This document shows positions 1-10,793 of a stretch of 64,000 bases of DNA, in pieces. The stretch is from Cyclaneusma minus (Eukaryota > Ascomycota > Leotiomycetes > Marthamycetales > Marthamycetaceae), in NCBI GenBank assembly GCA_037179335.1, contig JAKZHN010000008.1:682001-746000 (forward strand), in the 5' to 3' direction. Numbering within the stretch: the first letter of the stretch is position 1; every line of letters starts with the position of its first letter. The notes beneath the pieces were generated by a model. The model saw nothing but the letters and a program-made list of their open reading frames with translations, ran no database searches and was not told where the DNA came from. The translations under genes and the position numbers were made by a program.

Positions 1-1612
1 TCAGGGAGAAAAAACTTGAAGAACTACGAAAATTGGTTGAAGATCTGGAGAAAGCTCTAGCTGCCATAGACAAGCGTTTAGAGGGAAAAGAGTACAAGAA
101 TGTCTCCCTCTTTGCGCAGTTAGTCAGGGGAGTTCGTGAGAACGCGCACTGCTTGTATACGGCGCTCAAAAGCGGGTGGCGTTGTTCTTGCACCATTTCA
201 CACACGATATTACTTCAGCTTGATAACACACTCCGAGACCAACCGACCCAAGCCACTGGCGTGCGATTCGAGCTCCTTTTTCTACTGCCTTCACAACAGA
301 ATGAGAGCCACAACGCAAGCGTGCAACTACAAACGGGACAGGAATTCGGAGTCAAGGTATCAGCGTACACGGATGTCCCAACTATCCATCCCGGAGTCCC
401 TGCTATACGCAAGCAGGAGGAAGCGTCTCGTTCTCCAGCACCTCAGCCTATGGATTCATTCTGTTACACCCAAGCAGGAAGAAGAATCTCATCTTTCAGG
501 CCAAGGTGTAACCAAAGAGACAAAGGGCTTTCAAGATGTTCTTTACAAGCATCAGAACAGTGACTAAGTCAAATTCTCTATTGCGGTGAGTAACACCGTT
601 TCGTACTTTTGCAAAAAGACCACAGCTAATTTGCTCAGACCACGGAACAATTTGAAAAGAGCCTCGAGCATCAAATCTGCGAAGTCACAAAGCGACGATG
701 GCAACTCTACGCAGGCTTCCTCAATTACACAAGTTCAGAGCGGCACATCACTCCAGAATTCGCAGACCCAACAGGCTGAGGCTGATGTTGTGTCGATCCG
801 TCCTGAGACAGAACTAGACCCCAGCCTAAATCCGATAGTAGATATCTGCAGCATTGTTCAGAAGCCTGTACAGCCCGAGTCTTGCTTCGGATACCTACTG
901 GACGAGAAAAACCGGCGATATCAATTCTTCGCGAAAAGTCGGACCGAGATCACGAGGTCAAAACATCTCATCTCTCTCAAGGATGTTCTGAACCGGAAAG
1001 ACGGCGTGCAATTCTCTAGGCAGCATAGAATGACAGTAGCGTCTATCTTGACCAATTCGCTCCTGGAACTCTCGCAGACTCGATGGCTCAATCGCAACTG
1101 GAGCAAATACGACATCTACTTCCTACGACCTGGTGGTGGCCGTCAGATTATGTTCCATCGACCATACATCATCCAAGATTTCCAGTCTCATTCCCAAGCA
1201 ATAGCTGCAACCCCAGTCGAGTCCCAAAACATGCCACAAGACACACTTCTAAAGACATTCTTAGAGTGTCTAGGCATCATTCTCATCGAACGGTACGACG
1301 ATTAAGCAAATTCCCATGAAAGCCCTAGTGACTCCCATCGACGCGAGCAAAGAATCCAACCATGCCTACTGGATTTCAATCGCCCGCAGCATCGAATGGG
1401 AGGAGATAAACGGGGAAGAGCCGGTCTTTTCGGACCCAGTCGATTTCTGCCTTCGTCCTTTGAATATTGGAAGGGTGAGAACGGGGAAATACAACGAGTT
1501 TCTGGCCGACATGTTTCTCACTGTTACAAAGCCTTTGCAGGATGAGACGTTGTTGAAATGGCCTGAATCGTTCAAGGGAAACCATGGGTACGATTCTTAT
1601 CACTACAGTTGA
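1..1612 (+). CDS. DUF7580-domain protein, 3' part (partial, possibly broken)
   Basis: The gene enters from the left edge. Reading frame 3 is open from base 3 and begins with a charged, coiled-coil-like stretch. Then comes a segment typical of the fungal DUF7580 region: GVRENAHCLYTALKSGWRCSC and a hydrophobic strand ending FELLFLL. A clear intron lies at 586-638 (GTGAGT, CTAAT branch point, TTGCTCAG). The next exon carries FGYLLDEKNRRY, HRMTVASILTNSLLEL and WSKYDIYFL, ending near 1305. The last piece (about 1310-1612) is in another frame and contains DFCLRPLN. DUF7580 proteins often follow HeLo/prion-inhibition domains and are linked to heterokaryon incompatibility; that role is inference here. 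Two junctions are unresolved: between about 360 and 520, and at about 1290-1330, where any intron would be under 40 bp. The gene may therefore be degenerate. Confidence 0.6.
586..638 (+). other. intron in DUF7580 gene
   Basis: Donor GTGAGT, branch-like AGCTAAT and acceptor TTGCTCAG define a 53-bp intron. Splicing joins CTATTGCG to ACCACGG and keeps an open frame (LLRPRNNLKR). Confidence 0.75.
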
Positions 1613-3774
1613 TTTTTCAAGCTTGGGATATGGCTAGTACTAGGGAGGATGCTTAGGGTCTGGAGATTAGCGTATTTCCTTTTCTGCGGGTTTTCTTAGT
1701 TCCTAATTTTGTTGGTGAGAATAAGGGGCACAGGGGTTAGCAAATAACAGCACGTGCTTAGACCGGTTGGGTGTAAACTGCATGCATTAGTGACTGAAAA
1801 GGGGGGCTCTCTCCTGGGAAGAGAGCTCCCCTTCTATAACTGTAGCTACTTGACAAAAAAGTAGGCTCCACAAAAGAGCCTAGTCTTTGAAGGGCAAGCA
1901 GCAGCTAGCTATATCCGTCTCATTCTAGTCAAGCAAATTCCGAATTATAGATTATTCGAAGATGGAGGCGATGGATATTTCATTCCACGCTATAAGATAT
2001 TTCATTCTACGCTATCATAGTCCTCCTACACTTGAAGTTGTCAATTCTCATCGGCCGCCATCCCTTTGCCAAGTCCCAAACTCTCAACCAACCCCAAGTC
2101 CAACCGTCGAATATCGAAAACACTCACGCGTTTCCGGCCAATCAGGACCTAGATTCCAGGCGTTTGTATAAGCCAATAATATACCGTTGTGTCGCACGTC
2201 GACAGAAATACCGAGTTACACACCAATGGATTGCAAATTTCTTGTAGATTTCAAAAATTCTATTTTCATTGCTATAACTTCCAAAACAAATGACTTTTAC
2301 TTTGAAAAAGTTCGATTGATCGCTTAGGCATGGCTGCTCTAGTCAAGTTCTCCAAGTCTTGTCGGCCACCATCACTCATCCCTTTGCCAAGTCCCAAACT
2401 CTCCACCCACCCAAGACCAACTGTCGAATGTCGCAAACACTAACGCGTTTCCAACCTATCACGATCCTAGATCACAGGCTTGTATATAAGCCGAATAAAA
2501 GAGCCTTTTGTTGCACGTCGACTTCAAAATCGCGCCACATACCATTCGCTTCCAAATCTCTTGGAGACTACAATGATGCTAGTTTCAATTTTATAACTCT
2601 CAAAACAAACGATCTATACACTAAATGCAAATCTTAACAAGTGTTTAGTCGACTAGGCGAGCCTCTTGGGTCAAGGCGAAAGCTGTCATTTCTCGCCAGC
2701 CCCTCGTCCCTCCCTTTTTTCCACCGATTCTCAAAACCTCCACCACAAGTCTCCGCCACCGCTTCACCTTCGGTCTGAAGTATTTCGCACTTGGAAGCAC
2801 TCGCAAGCTTCCCATCAATGAGAGGCTGGCATTATGTATAAGCCAAATAAAAAGACGTTTTGTTGCACATCGACAGAAAATCAAATCACGTACCAATCGA
2901 TTGGAAATTTCCTGGAGATTGCAATGGTGCTAGTCTTATTGCTATAACTTGGAAATTGAAAGATTTACACTCCCTTTTTTTACAATAAGATGAGCTTACA
3001 GTAAGTGACGAACGGCCTCGTTAGTCAAGTCCTCCCACGGCCTACGCCTGAACCGGTTCCCTGTAAGTAATGAACCCATACTCCATCGTTTAACGTTTCC
3101 ACGACCAACTTGGAGGTGCGAAGCCCACCTTATTGACAAGAATCCCAAGTTCTCTCTCGCGTGTTATAGCATCCAGGTCTCGCTGCTCGGTGTCTTCATC
3201 AAAGTCCGAAAATAAGCACTAAAGACTTGGTATTCGAACAACCTCACCACCGAAGTCCGAACTGTGGATCAAATCGAACTATGTGTTCGCTGCATAGCTG
3301 ATTTTCCGTATCCGATTTCCCGTGCTGTGGGTTTTCAAACTTTTCTCCTGCGGCCCTGCCTGACTCTGAAACTTGGCAGGAATGCTGCCCATTTCCGGAC
3401 ATAACGCCGTGACTGCACTTCGCGATATGAAAACAGAGCTAAACCAGCGTCATCGAAGTGAACAAGTCATTAAATTATTAGTTTCTAAAAGTTCCGGCTT
3501 GCAAAAGGCCCTCACAAGCCAAGCCGGAAACTCTCGCTTTGCACGAGTTTGTGTTTTCCAAACGCATTTCCATCCCACAATGCCAGCACCGCCTAATGCT
3601 CGCAGCCCCCCAAACGCCATATGCATAGCAGCTAATATTCACATGAAGCCTGATTTTCCATCCCAGCATAGACAACATTAGCAAAGTCTTCAATGAAGCT
3701 CATCATTTCAACGCTCCGAATGGCAATTCAACGCTTGCTCACTATGTTCCATCATCATCGCTCATCACCCCCAC
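1613..3774. other. Intergenic region with repeat array A
   Basis: No protein-coding gene is supported. The stretch holds three forward copies of the ~320-350 bp repeat described below. It also holds a small direct duplication near 1966-2012, where a segment reading ATTTCATTC(C/T)ACGCTAT occurs twice about 23 bp apart. From about 3000 to 3774 I see nothing beyond the 3' flank of SCS7. Confidence 0.6.
1960..2985 (+). repeat. Repeat array A: three forward copies of a ~320-350 bp unit
   Basis: The units lie at about 2040-2310, 2345-2630 and 2690-2985. The first two begin with a segment containing CCCTTTGCCAAGTCCCAAACT. All three then show a TATA-like TATAAGCC (third copy at 2837), a core close to TTTTGTTGCACGTCGAC (second copy at 2506, third at 2857), a segment like ACCAATCGATTGCAAATTTC, and an end close to TTGCTATAACTT (2271-2280, about 2592, 2941-2950). 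The spacing of the end motif is about 321 and 349 bp. The reverse complement of the same pattern occurs six times at 8.8-10.7 kb. Confidence 0.85.
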
Positions 3775-5053
3775 TTATTTCGTCTTCAGCACCTTAGCCC
3801 CCTGCAACTCAGTGCCAAACACCCAATCCCAAAACCTGCTCGTGACACCAAAGCCATTCTCATAATCCATGAAATGGTGCTCCAGGTGCCACTTCTTGAG
3901 GTCCTGCATGTAGCTGGGAAGTTTCTTGTGGTGCAGGAAGTAGTGAGTCATGTCGTAGCACACGTAGCCGAAAATGCCGCCGCAGAAGACGGCGGTTGCG
4001 ATGTGCCAGTCCCAGTAGAAAACGGCGTGGGCGAGCTTCCAGAAGGGCGTGGCGAGCGCGAGGAAGAGGGTGGGCGGCATGACGAGGCGGAGTTTGTCCA
4101 TGGGGAGGTAGTGGTGGATGCCGTGGAGGGTGAAGTGAAGGGTTAGGAAGACGCGGTTGTCGGGAAGGTAGCTGGCGGGGAGCTGTTAGTTTTGGATGTT
4201 TGGCTTGGTGGCTAGGGGAAAGGAAGACTTACGTGTCGAGGTGGAAGAGGAAGCGGTGCAGGATGTACTCAACAAGAGTCCACAGGAAAAGACCCAGGCC
4301 GAAAAAGCTGAGTAGTGTTGGGAAGCTCAAGCCTTTCGATGCGAGATAGACGCCGTACGCAACTTGTGGTAGCCAGACGATCGGTATCACATACCATGCG
4401 GTCTTGCTGAGCGGCTCGAGGAAGTTTCCAAACAGTGGTGCCGATGCGCCGCCTTTGTAATGGCGTGGGCGGTGGATCTGTTCGAGGTAGAACTCCTTGC
4501 TGAAGCCACCAAAGAAGACTTGCATCATCAGGGGTTTGTTCAGGTCGAGAAACTTGTGTGTCTTGTAATCGGTCTCCAGGTCCGTCTCCTTGGATAGATC
4601 TTCTGCGGATGTCATACCCGTCTTGCTGTACACTTCGGCAGCGGTAGCCACGCCCTCCGCATCGCCGTTCGCCTTGAGTATTTCCATGCCTTCTTTGGTT
4701 GGAGGCAGAGGTACGATCTCGTCGGGGTGCTTGGTCTTGACTGTGCTGTGCATGACGCCCTCGGTGGCCATGAAGCCAATGAAGGAGTCTTCGAGGATCT
4801 CGTAGGCGGCTTCGGAGTGGGTATGCGACACTTCGTCCTTGAGGATGTCGGTAATGTCCTTGCCGCCGTACTCGAGGATCAGGTCGCCGCCGCCGGGATG
4901 CGAATCGAGGAAGTCGGTGACATCGTAGACTTTGGTGCCGATGGTGACATAGCACGACTCGGCAGTTTTCCTCGAGGCAACGTCTGCCGCGAGGATGGTG
5001 GGGAGAGTGCGAGCAGGCATTGCGCCGATGTTGATATCAGAGCACTGCTTCAA
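3775..5053 (-). CDS. SCS7: Fatty acid / ceramide 2-hydroxylase (SCS7/FA2H type)
   Basis: The product hydroxylates the C-2 position of the very-long-chain fatty acid of ceramide in the ER membrane. Exon 1 is 4233-5053 and exon 2 is 3775-4171. The intron 4172-4232 starts GTAAGT and ends CCGCCAG, giving 405 residues; splicing yields FHLDTYLPDNRVF. An N-terminal cytochrome b5 domain shows the heme motif HPGG at residue 52 and a second His in SHTHSEAAYEI. The hydroxylase half carries the four histidine clusters HRFLFH, HGIHHY, HYFLHH and HLEHH, and several membrane segments. Yeast Scs7 has 384 residues, so starting at the second Met (residue 12) is also possible. The gene is divergent from het-C. 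All motifs needed for activity are present. Confidence 0.95.
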
Positions 5054-5841
5054 GAGCGATTAGGGGTTGAGGTTGATGTGAGGGTTCAGGTTTTCTTTAA
5101 GGGCAGGGAAGGCGAGCTCTGCGGACTGACAAAGCGAAAAATCAAGAGATATGGGAATCGGACTTTCGGTATGACAAGAATATCGAGAATCAGGAGATAT
5201 TTTGTAGGGCGCAGGCGATTTAGTCGATCTAGCGGGTGGCGGATTAAGATTTGATACCCTTCCTAGCCTCGATCCCACCACTCTGGGCCTTGCAGCCGAG
5301 ATCCCGGCCACCGCGGACCGCCCGGATCCGAAGCGCGCCACGTGATTTATCACCCCACTACGAGATGAGCCCCTCGCCGTTTGCGCCGTTTGCATCACCG
5401 ACGCTCTCCCTCGCGACAAGTTCAGGCTGCTCAAGGTCAATCGCAGTGTTACGCGTGGTTGTATGTATCGCGAATTGGCCTCGTGGCTCCTCATGGCAAA
5501 CCGTTAGTGTTACGAGAAAGCAATTCAATGCGGCAGTTCCTCTGATTCGTCCCCATCGAGCGTGAATGATTATCTAATAGCTTCGTCATGTGATGGGCCC
5601 TACGCAGCTGGAGTCTTGGCTTTTTAGGCAAGCAAGGAACTGCACCTGTGAACTGCTGGGACCGTTAATCAAGCTGGAGATGTGCTTCTGAAGATTCAGA
5701 GGCCCTCTTTCTGTCGCATCCTATGATCCTAAGTATCCGATAGCAACCCCGACCCCCGCCAACATTCCACAGTTTCACAACCTCGACAACTCTAAACACC
5801 CACCGGGGACAGCTGGCCCAGGCAGCTCAAAGACCAACACC
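5054..5841. promoter_or_regulatory. Divergent SCS7/het-C promoter region
   Basis: This 788-bp gap separates two genes transcribed away from each other, so it must hold both promoters and leaders. No open frame in it looks coding. I do not see an unambiguous TATA or CCAAT box. Confidence 0.5.
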
Positions 5842-8506
5842 ATGGCCTTCAGATACTCCCCAACCACCTTCTTCCTACTCACTTGCCTCGTCCTTATTCT
5901 TCTTCCCACCTCTGTCAATGCCTTTGGTGCTGGTAACATCCCCGGAATCAGCTCCGTGGAGGGCAAGAACTGGCGTCATGGAGGTGAGTTGCATCCCCTC
6001 ATCTTCACATGTACAAAAGCTGATCACATGATAGATATTGAGGATATGCTGAAAACCGTGGCTTTTCTCAAAGGACACAAGTGGACTAGCATGAACATCA
6101 AGAGAGTCTATTTCGGCAACTGGCTTCGCGATTACTCTCAGGCTGTGGATGTCGGCAGTCTCAAGGGTGTTTCGGCCCCCACCATTCGTATCCTCGTGAG
6201 TATTGCCAAAATTACTACGTTGCAACTTCGGGATTCTCGCTCCCAGAATACTTTTTTTCGGAGTTTCGTAAACCCCAATGATCATATTACTAACGATTGC
6301 ACAGGTATGGGTGCTGAGCTTCCTCTCTTTCGGTTATGCAACTGGAGAGTTCGAAGTCACAGAGGAGCGACTGGGTGTCTACCGTCCCGAAGAGCACATC
6401 GATAATCCGCGTGGCTATGCAGACGACTTAGATGCTCGCCAGTATGACAAGCGTCTACGAGGGCCCATCCAGCCAGCCGAGCTCGAAGTAGACCACAACA
6501 CTGGTATGAAAAACTACATCGCCAATGAAAATGGAGGCTGGGCTACCTCCACCGGTTACGTCCGATTCAGCTTTGAAAGATCAATCCATTTCGGAAGGAT
6601 GTACACCAGTGGATCTGGCGGTAATGCTGGTAGGGAGGAAGATCTGTGCGAGGCGCTTAGGTGTCTTGGACAGGGCTTGCATTGCCTGGAGGACTTCGGT
6701 GCTCACACAAACTACTGTGAACTCGTCTTGAGGGAAATGGGCTTTGATGTCTTTCCGCACACCGGATCCCAGACTGAAATCAACTTGCATGGCCGACGAG
6801 TGTTCCCTCTCGTGACAGGTACATTTGGAGCCGTCGACTTCTTACACTCAGTCATCGGAGAGGTCAGTAAGCATTCCGACGCTTTTATGATGTGTACTGA
6901 CTTGTGAAAGGCCACGGACCATTTTACGCAGACGGAAGTCGATGAGCTGGACACTGCTTTGAAGAACGCCCAGCAAGGTGGCGGTGATGGTCAACGTGGC
7001 TTATTTGGATCTTCCGGTGGAGGGAATGATTTTATCAGTCTCGTCAGCAAAATCCCCGTCCAGGGTGGAGGACTTGCCCAACAAGCTCGGGACCTCCAAG
7101 CTATGTCGCGTGACCAAGAGAACATGGTCCAATCCAGATCAGTCTCGACCAGAGCAGGCCCCATGGGTGCTACCGGAAACAATATCCCCGGTATGAGCGA
7201 GTCCTTCGATCCCATTAAGACGGCCAAGCAGATCTATCCCATCCTCGAGTTCCGTGACAAGATCGTCAAAGCAATCAACAACACTATTGCGAAAATCCCC
7301 GGACTCGAATCCCTCGTCGAGAAGATCAGTGAGACTCTCTCGCTCTTCATCTTGTCTCTCCTCGCCCCCTTCATCAGACCCATCATCGAAGCTGTGTCCG
7401 CCCAATTAAAGACCGGCTCAGGAACCGTCCTCAACGCCTCCGCCAACCAACAATTCGAGCCCTGGAACGATCCTCACTCCACCGATCCCACACACAGCAT
7501 GCTCTCCAAGGACCACTTCTCCAACTTCCTCAACCCCTGTGCCGGCCGCGTAGCAGCCACCATCCTCCAATACGCCGCCCCCCGCGTCATCTACGCCTGG
7601 CAACACCCCAACATCCCCGTCAGCGAAGTAACCTCCGACATCCTCCGCATCTTCCACCACCCCGCTTTGCGTTCCCAGTCCGTTTCCATCCAAGAAGATA
7701 TGTACACCACCGTACAACGCTGGGTCGACGAGCAACCCAACCGCCACCAGATCTCCGCACGCCTCAACTCCGCGGCCGTCAAGTCTGGCAAAAATCACAA
7801 GGATACCAATTCTACGAATCCGCATGACCATAGTCATGGTATGTGGGGCGGTCATGGCAAAAATGCTGATAGTATTTGGAGTGAAATTAAGAACAGAGAT
7901 TTGGGCGAACTGAATGAAGGAGCGCCGAATTATCTGAATCCTGATACCAGGATTCCGAGCCCCAGTCATGAGCCACATCAACAGAATTATGGCTATAGTG
8001 CGGCGAATCAGCAGGGAGGTTATGCGAGCTCGAATCTGGCGCCTGGTGGTGCATCGGGATATCCAGGTCAGGGCTATCCGGGAGCGGGAGGAGGCTATCA
8101 GCAGCCCGCGCCGCAGTATCAGGGCGGGCCAGGTGGTTATGGTCAACAGCCTTATGGCCAAGGCCCGGAGCAAGGAGGTGGGTATGGGCAGTATCCTCCC
8201 CAAGGACCGCCGGGTGGTGGCTATGGAGGGCCGCCGCCGCCTCAGGGACCTTATGGCGCTCCGTACGGACAGGGACCGCCACCAGGACCGCCGGGTTGGG
8301 GACCACCTCCTCCGGGACCTGGTGGACCTGGTTATATGGGAGGTCCGGCGCCGTTTGGTGGACCAGGGGGTCCGCCTCCGGGACCGTATGGAGCGCCGTA
8401 TGGTGGAGGACCGCAGCCGCCGTATGGTGGACAGCCGGGTTATGGACAGTATCCTCCCCAGGGACCACCTGGCGGAGGTTATGGTGGATATGGTGGTGGT
8501 TACTAG
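5842..8506 (+). CDS. het-C: HET-C family protein (heterokaryon incompatibility C homologue)
   Basis: Four exons (5842-5983, 6035-6195, 6305-6862, 6911-8506) encode 818 residues. The introns all have GTGAGT or GTCAGT donors. A signal peptide is clear (FFLLTCLVLILLPTSVNA), followed by the conserved Het-C start AFGAGNIPGISSVEG and the block VYFGNWLRDYSQAVD. The Het-C core includes LEDFGAHTNYCELVL and runs to about residue 480. The C-terminal ~170 residues are a Gly/Pro/Tyr/Gln-rich tail. In Neurospora, allelic differences at het-c cause heterokaryon incompatibility; whether this homologue does so cannot be seen. The gene sits between two inverted arrays of the same repeat. Start chosen at the signal-peptide Met with context ACCATGG. 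Confidence 0.95.
7974..8503 (+). other. Low-complexity Gly/Pro/Tyr/Gln-rich tail of HET-C
   Basis: The C-terminal coding sequence is a run of short imperfect motifs such as GYGQYPPQGPPGGGYGG, which recurs near its end, and GPYGAPYG. Composition resembles prion-like or phase-separating tails. Glycine-rich tails are typical of HET-C proteins. Confidence 0.85.
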
Positions 8507-10793
8507 ATGGTTCCAACCGACGTGAGCCCTCTTGCTCCTTGCGTTGAATTCTTCGACTTTGCTTTGCGTTCTTTATTGGGTGGAATGCCCATGGCATGGG
8601 TTGAGGATGGGAAAAGGTCACGACAGAAATTGCGCGGAACTCTTGATGCAGAGCTGCTTTTTGCACACGCACGTGTCGGACAAGGTCCAGGCAGGTATGG
8701 CGGGGAGAGTTGCTGGAAACAGACCAGATGGGTCGGCGTTGCATTTTTACTCGCAGGGATGATGGCTCACAGAACCTATAGTCCTATACCGTAGCTTAGA
8801 CTGAAATTTCGCTTAAACATTTATTTTGAAAGTTATAGCGATAAGAATAGCATATTCGGATTGTTTATGTGTGCTTGGATATTTTGTCGACGTGCAACAA
8901 AACGCATCTCTCTGTGTTTTTCTTATATACCGCGCTGGTACCTCACTGGCTAGCAAATCGTGGGCGCCACCAGCACCGGAGAATGTGAGGATATTTGGAA
9001 AGGAGTTCGGAACTTGGGGACCGGTGGTGGGTATTTGGGAACCGGGGGAATAACACACGATAGCGGTCGACGTAAGCTAACAATTTTAGGCTTGAGACTA
9101 GGCCAAAAACGCTCGTTTGGGTAGTTTTCTTGTATAAATCCTTCATTTCTAAAGTTATAGAAACGAGACACTGTTTATTTGTAGTCTACGTCAAATTTGC
9201 AATCTAGTGGTATATGTTTTTTTTGATGTTTTTGACGACGTGCAACAAAACGGCTTTTTCTCGGCGTTTTGCTTATATGCGGCGCTAGCGCTTGGGTTGG
9301 CTCGCAAAGCTTAAGTTAAGTGTCTTCAATATTCGAGAATCTGGGAATGATCGGGGGTGGTGGAGACTGGAGTGAATTAATGGGAGAGGCCTGGGTAGGT
9401 AGTGAAGAGTCTGGGAATCGGGGAAGTTTTGGCTACCGGCAACGACAATTAACAACCTGACATTCAGACCTAGGATACCTTGGACTAACAAAACTCCCAC
9501 ATCGTAAAAAGTTTTCGATCAGTTCAAAAGATTATAGTAATCTACTATAAGTAATAAGATTAGTACCCTCGGAATACGCAGGAAATTTGCAAAATCGATT
9601 AATAGGCAGCGCGATTTCCAATTCCGTGCAACGAACCAATAATTTGGTGTCTGACTGTTTGTATTCCGCGCTAGCAGCTTGATTGGCTCGAAGCTCGTGG
9701 ATGGTCTGAGCAGAGGAAATGATTAAGAATGCATGCGAAGGAGTTGGGGAATCGGCGAGGAAACTCGGCGCGGTGGATAGGTAGGTAGTAATGGCGGCCG
9801 ACGACAACTGACAATATCAGACCTAGGATGACTTGACTAAAAAAGCTACTACTTTGTACAAATCCTCCATTTTGAAAGTTATAGCAATGAGAACAGCACC
9901 ATTGTGATCTTCAATAAATTTGTCGTATATTAATATATGAGACGATATTTCCGTCGACGTGCAACAAAACACCTTTTTTGACTTTTCCTTGCATTTTGCT
10001 TATACACCGCGCTAGCGTCTTCTTTTGCTCGAAAGCTCGCCGATATTTTGCGCTTCTCCAAGCGCGCACATGACTTGGTGCCGAGCAGGTGAGTAGGTGA
10101 AGGCGAGAAGACTTTGAATGGTGGTGGGTTTGGAAACCGGTGATTGAAGGGCCAGCGGCCCTGGACAGAAAGCGCGTCGAAATTTCTTCCACCGGGCTAG
10201 AAGTTTAAAATAGCTATATACTTCACTTTCTAAAACCTAGTTATAGCAATAAAACCAACACCATTGTAATCTCCAAGACATTTGCCGGCGATTGGTATGT
10301 GGCATGCTTCCTACGTCGATGTGCGACAAAATGGCTTTTTTATTTGGTATTTGACTTATATATGGCGCTATTGTCTGGGTGGTAGGAAGCGCGTAGATGC
10401 TGCGAGTTTGCAGACGTCGGAGGTGGGCGGTGCCGGGTAGGTGGACCGGTGGGCGAATCTTGGGATGGTGAGAACTTTGGGAATCGACAGAGGGGCAGCG
10501 GCCAACCAAATATCAAGCCCCACCCACCTATAGCTGATTGTTTTAGCTATAATCTTCATTTCAAAAGTTATAGCAATAAGCTTTGCAGATTTGAAATGCC
10601 CAAGAAATTTGCAATCGATTGGTGTGCGACATGATATTCGCGTCGTCGTGCAACAAAACACATTTTTTTTCAACTTATACACCGTTCGGTCTTCTGATTG
10701 GTCACTCCATAGGCCTCAACCTCAAACATCAGGCAGCTAATAAAGACAGCGTTAGCACTACCGCCCCTTCCCTTTCACTCCCCCAAAGCAATC
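8507..10793. other. Intergenic region with repeat array B
   Basis: This region lies between the convergent het-C and TERT genes. Nearly all of it from about 8805 to 10720 is repeat array B. Open frames crossing the repeats are short and inconsistent between copies, so I call none coding. Confidence 0.65.
8805..10720 (-). repeat. Repeat array B: six reverse copies of the ~320-375 bp unit
   Basis: Anchors like AAAGTTATAG occur near 8830, 9152, 9528, 9876, 10240 and 10566, with spacings of about 324, 376, 348, 364 and 324 bp. Five copies carry GTCGACGTGCAACAAAAC or a near match (8886, 9234, 9955, 10314, 10636); the third, near 9625, is degenerate. Each is followed by GCTTATA-like and GCGCTAGCG-like segments, and several by a GATTGG box. 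The linkers between units also match, for example CAGACCTAGGAT near 9465 and 9820. On the minus strand a unit reads CCAAT box, TATA-like box, core, then GCTATAACTT, as in array A. Confidence 0.88.

Noticed and set aside
2032..2637. Short proteins encoded across repeat units (for example a shared FCCTST)
   Set aside because: The shared residues only reflect the conserved DNA core; frames, starts and ends differ between copies.
7418..8744. Long minus-strand open frames opposite het-C (261 and 285 codons)
   Set aside because: They mirror the G/P/Y-rich and codon-biased het-C coding strand, have odd compositions and no family signs.
8805..10720. CRISPR array
   Set aside because: Eukaryotic DNA, units over 300 bp, with linkers that are themselves similar rather than unique spacers.
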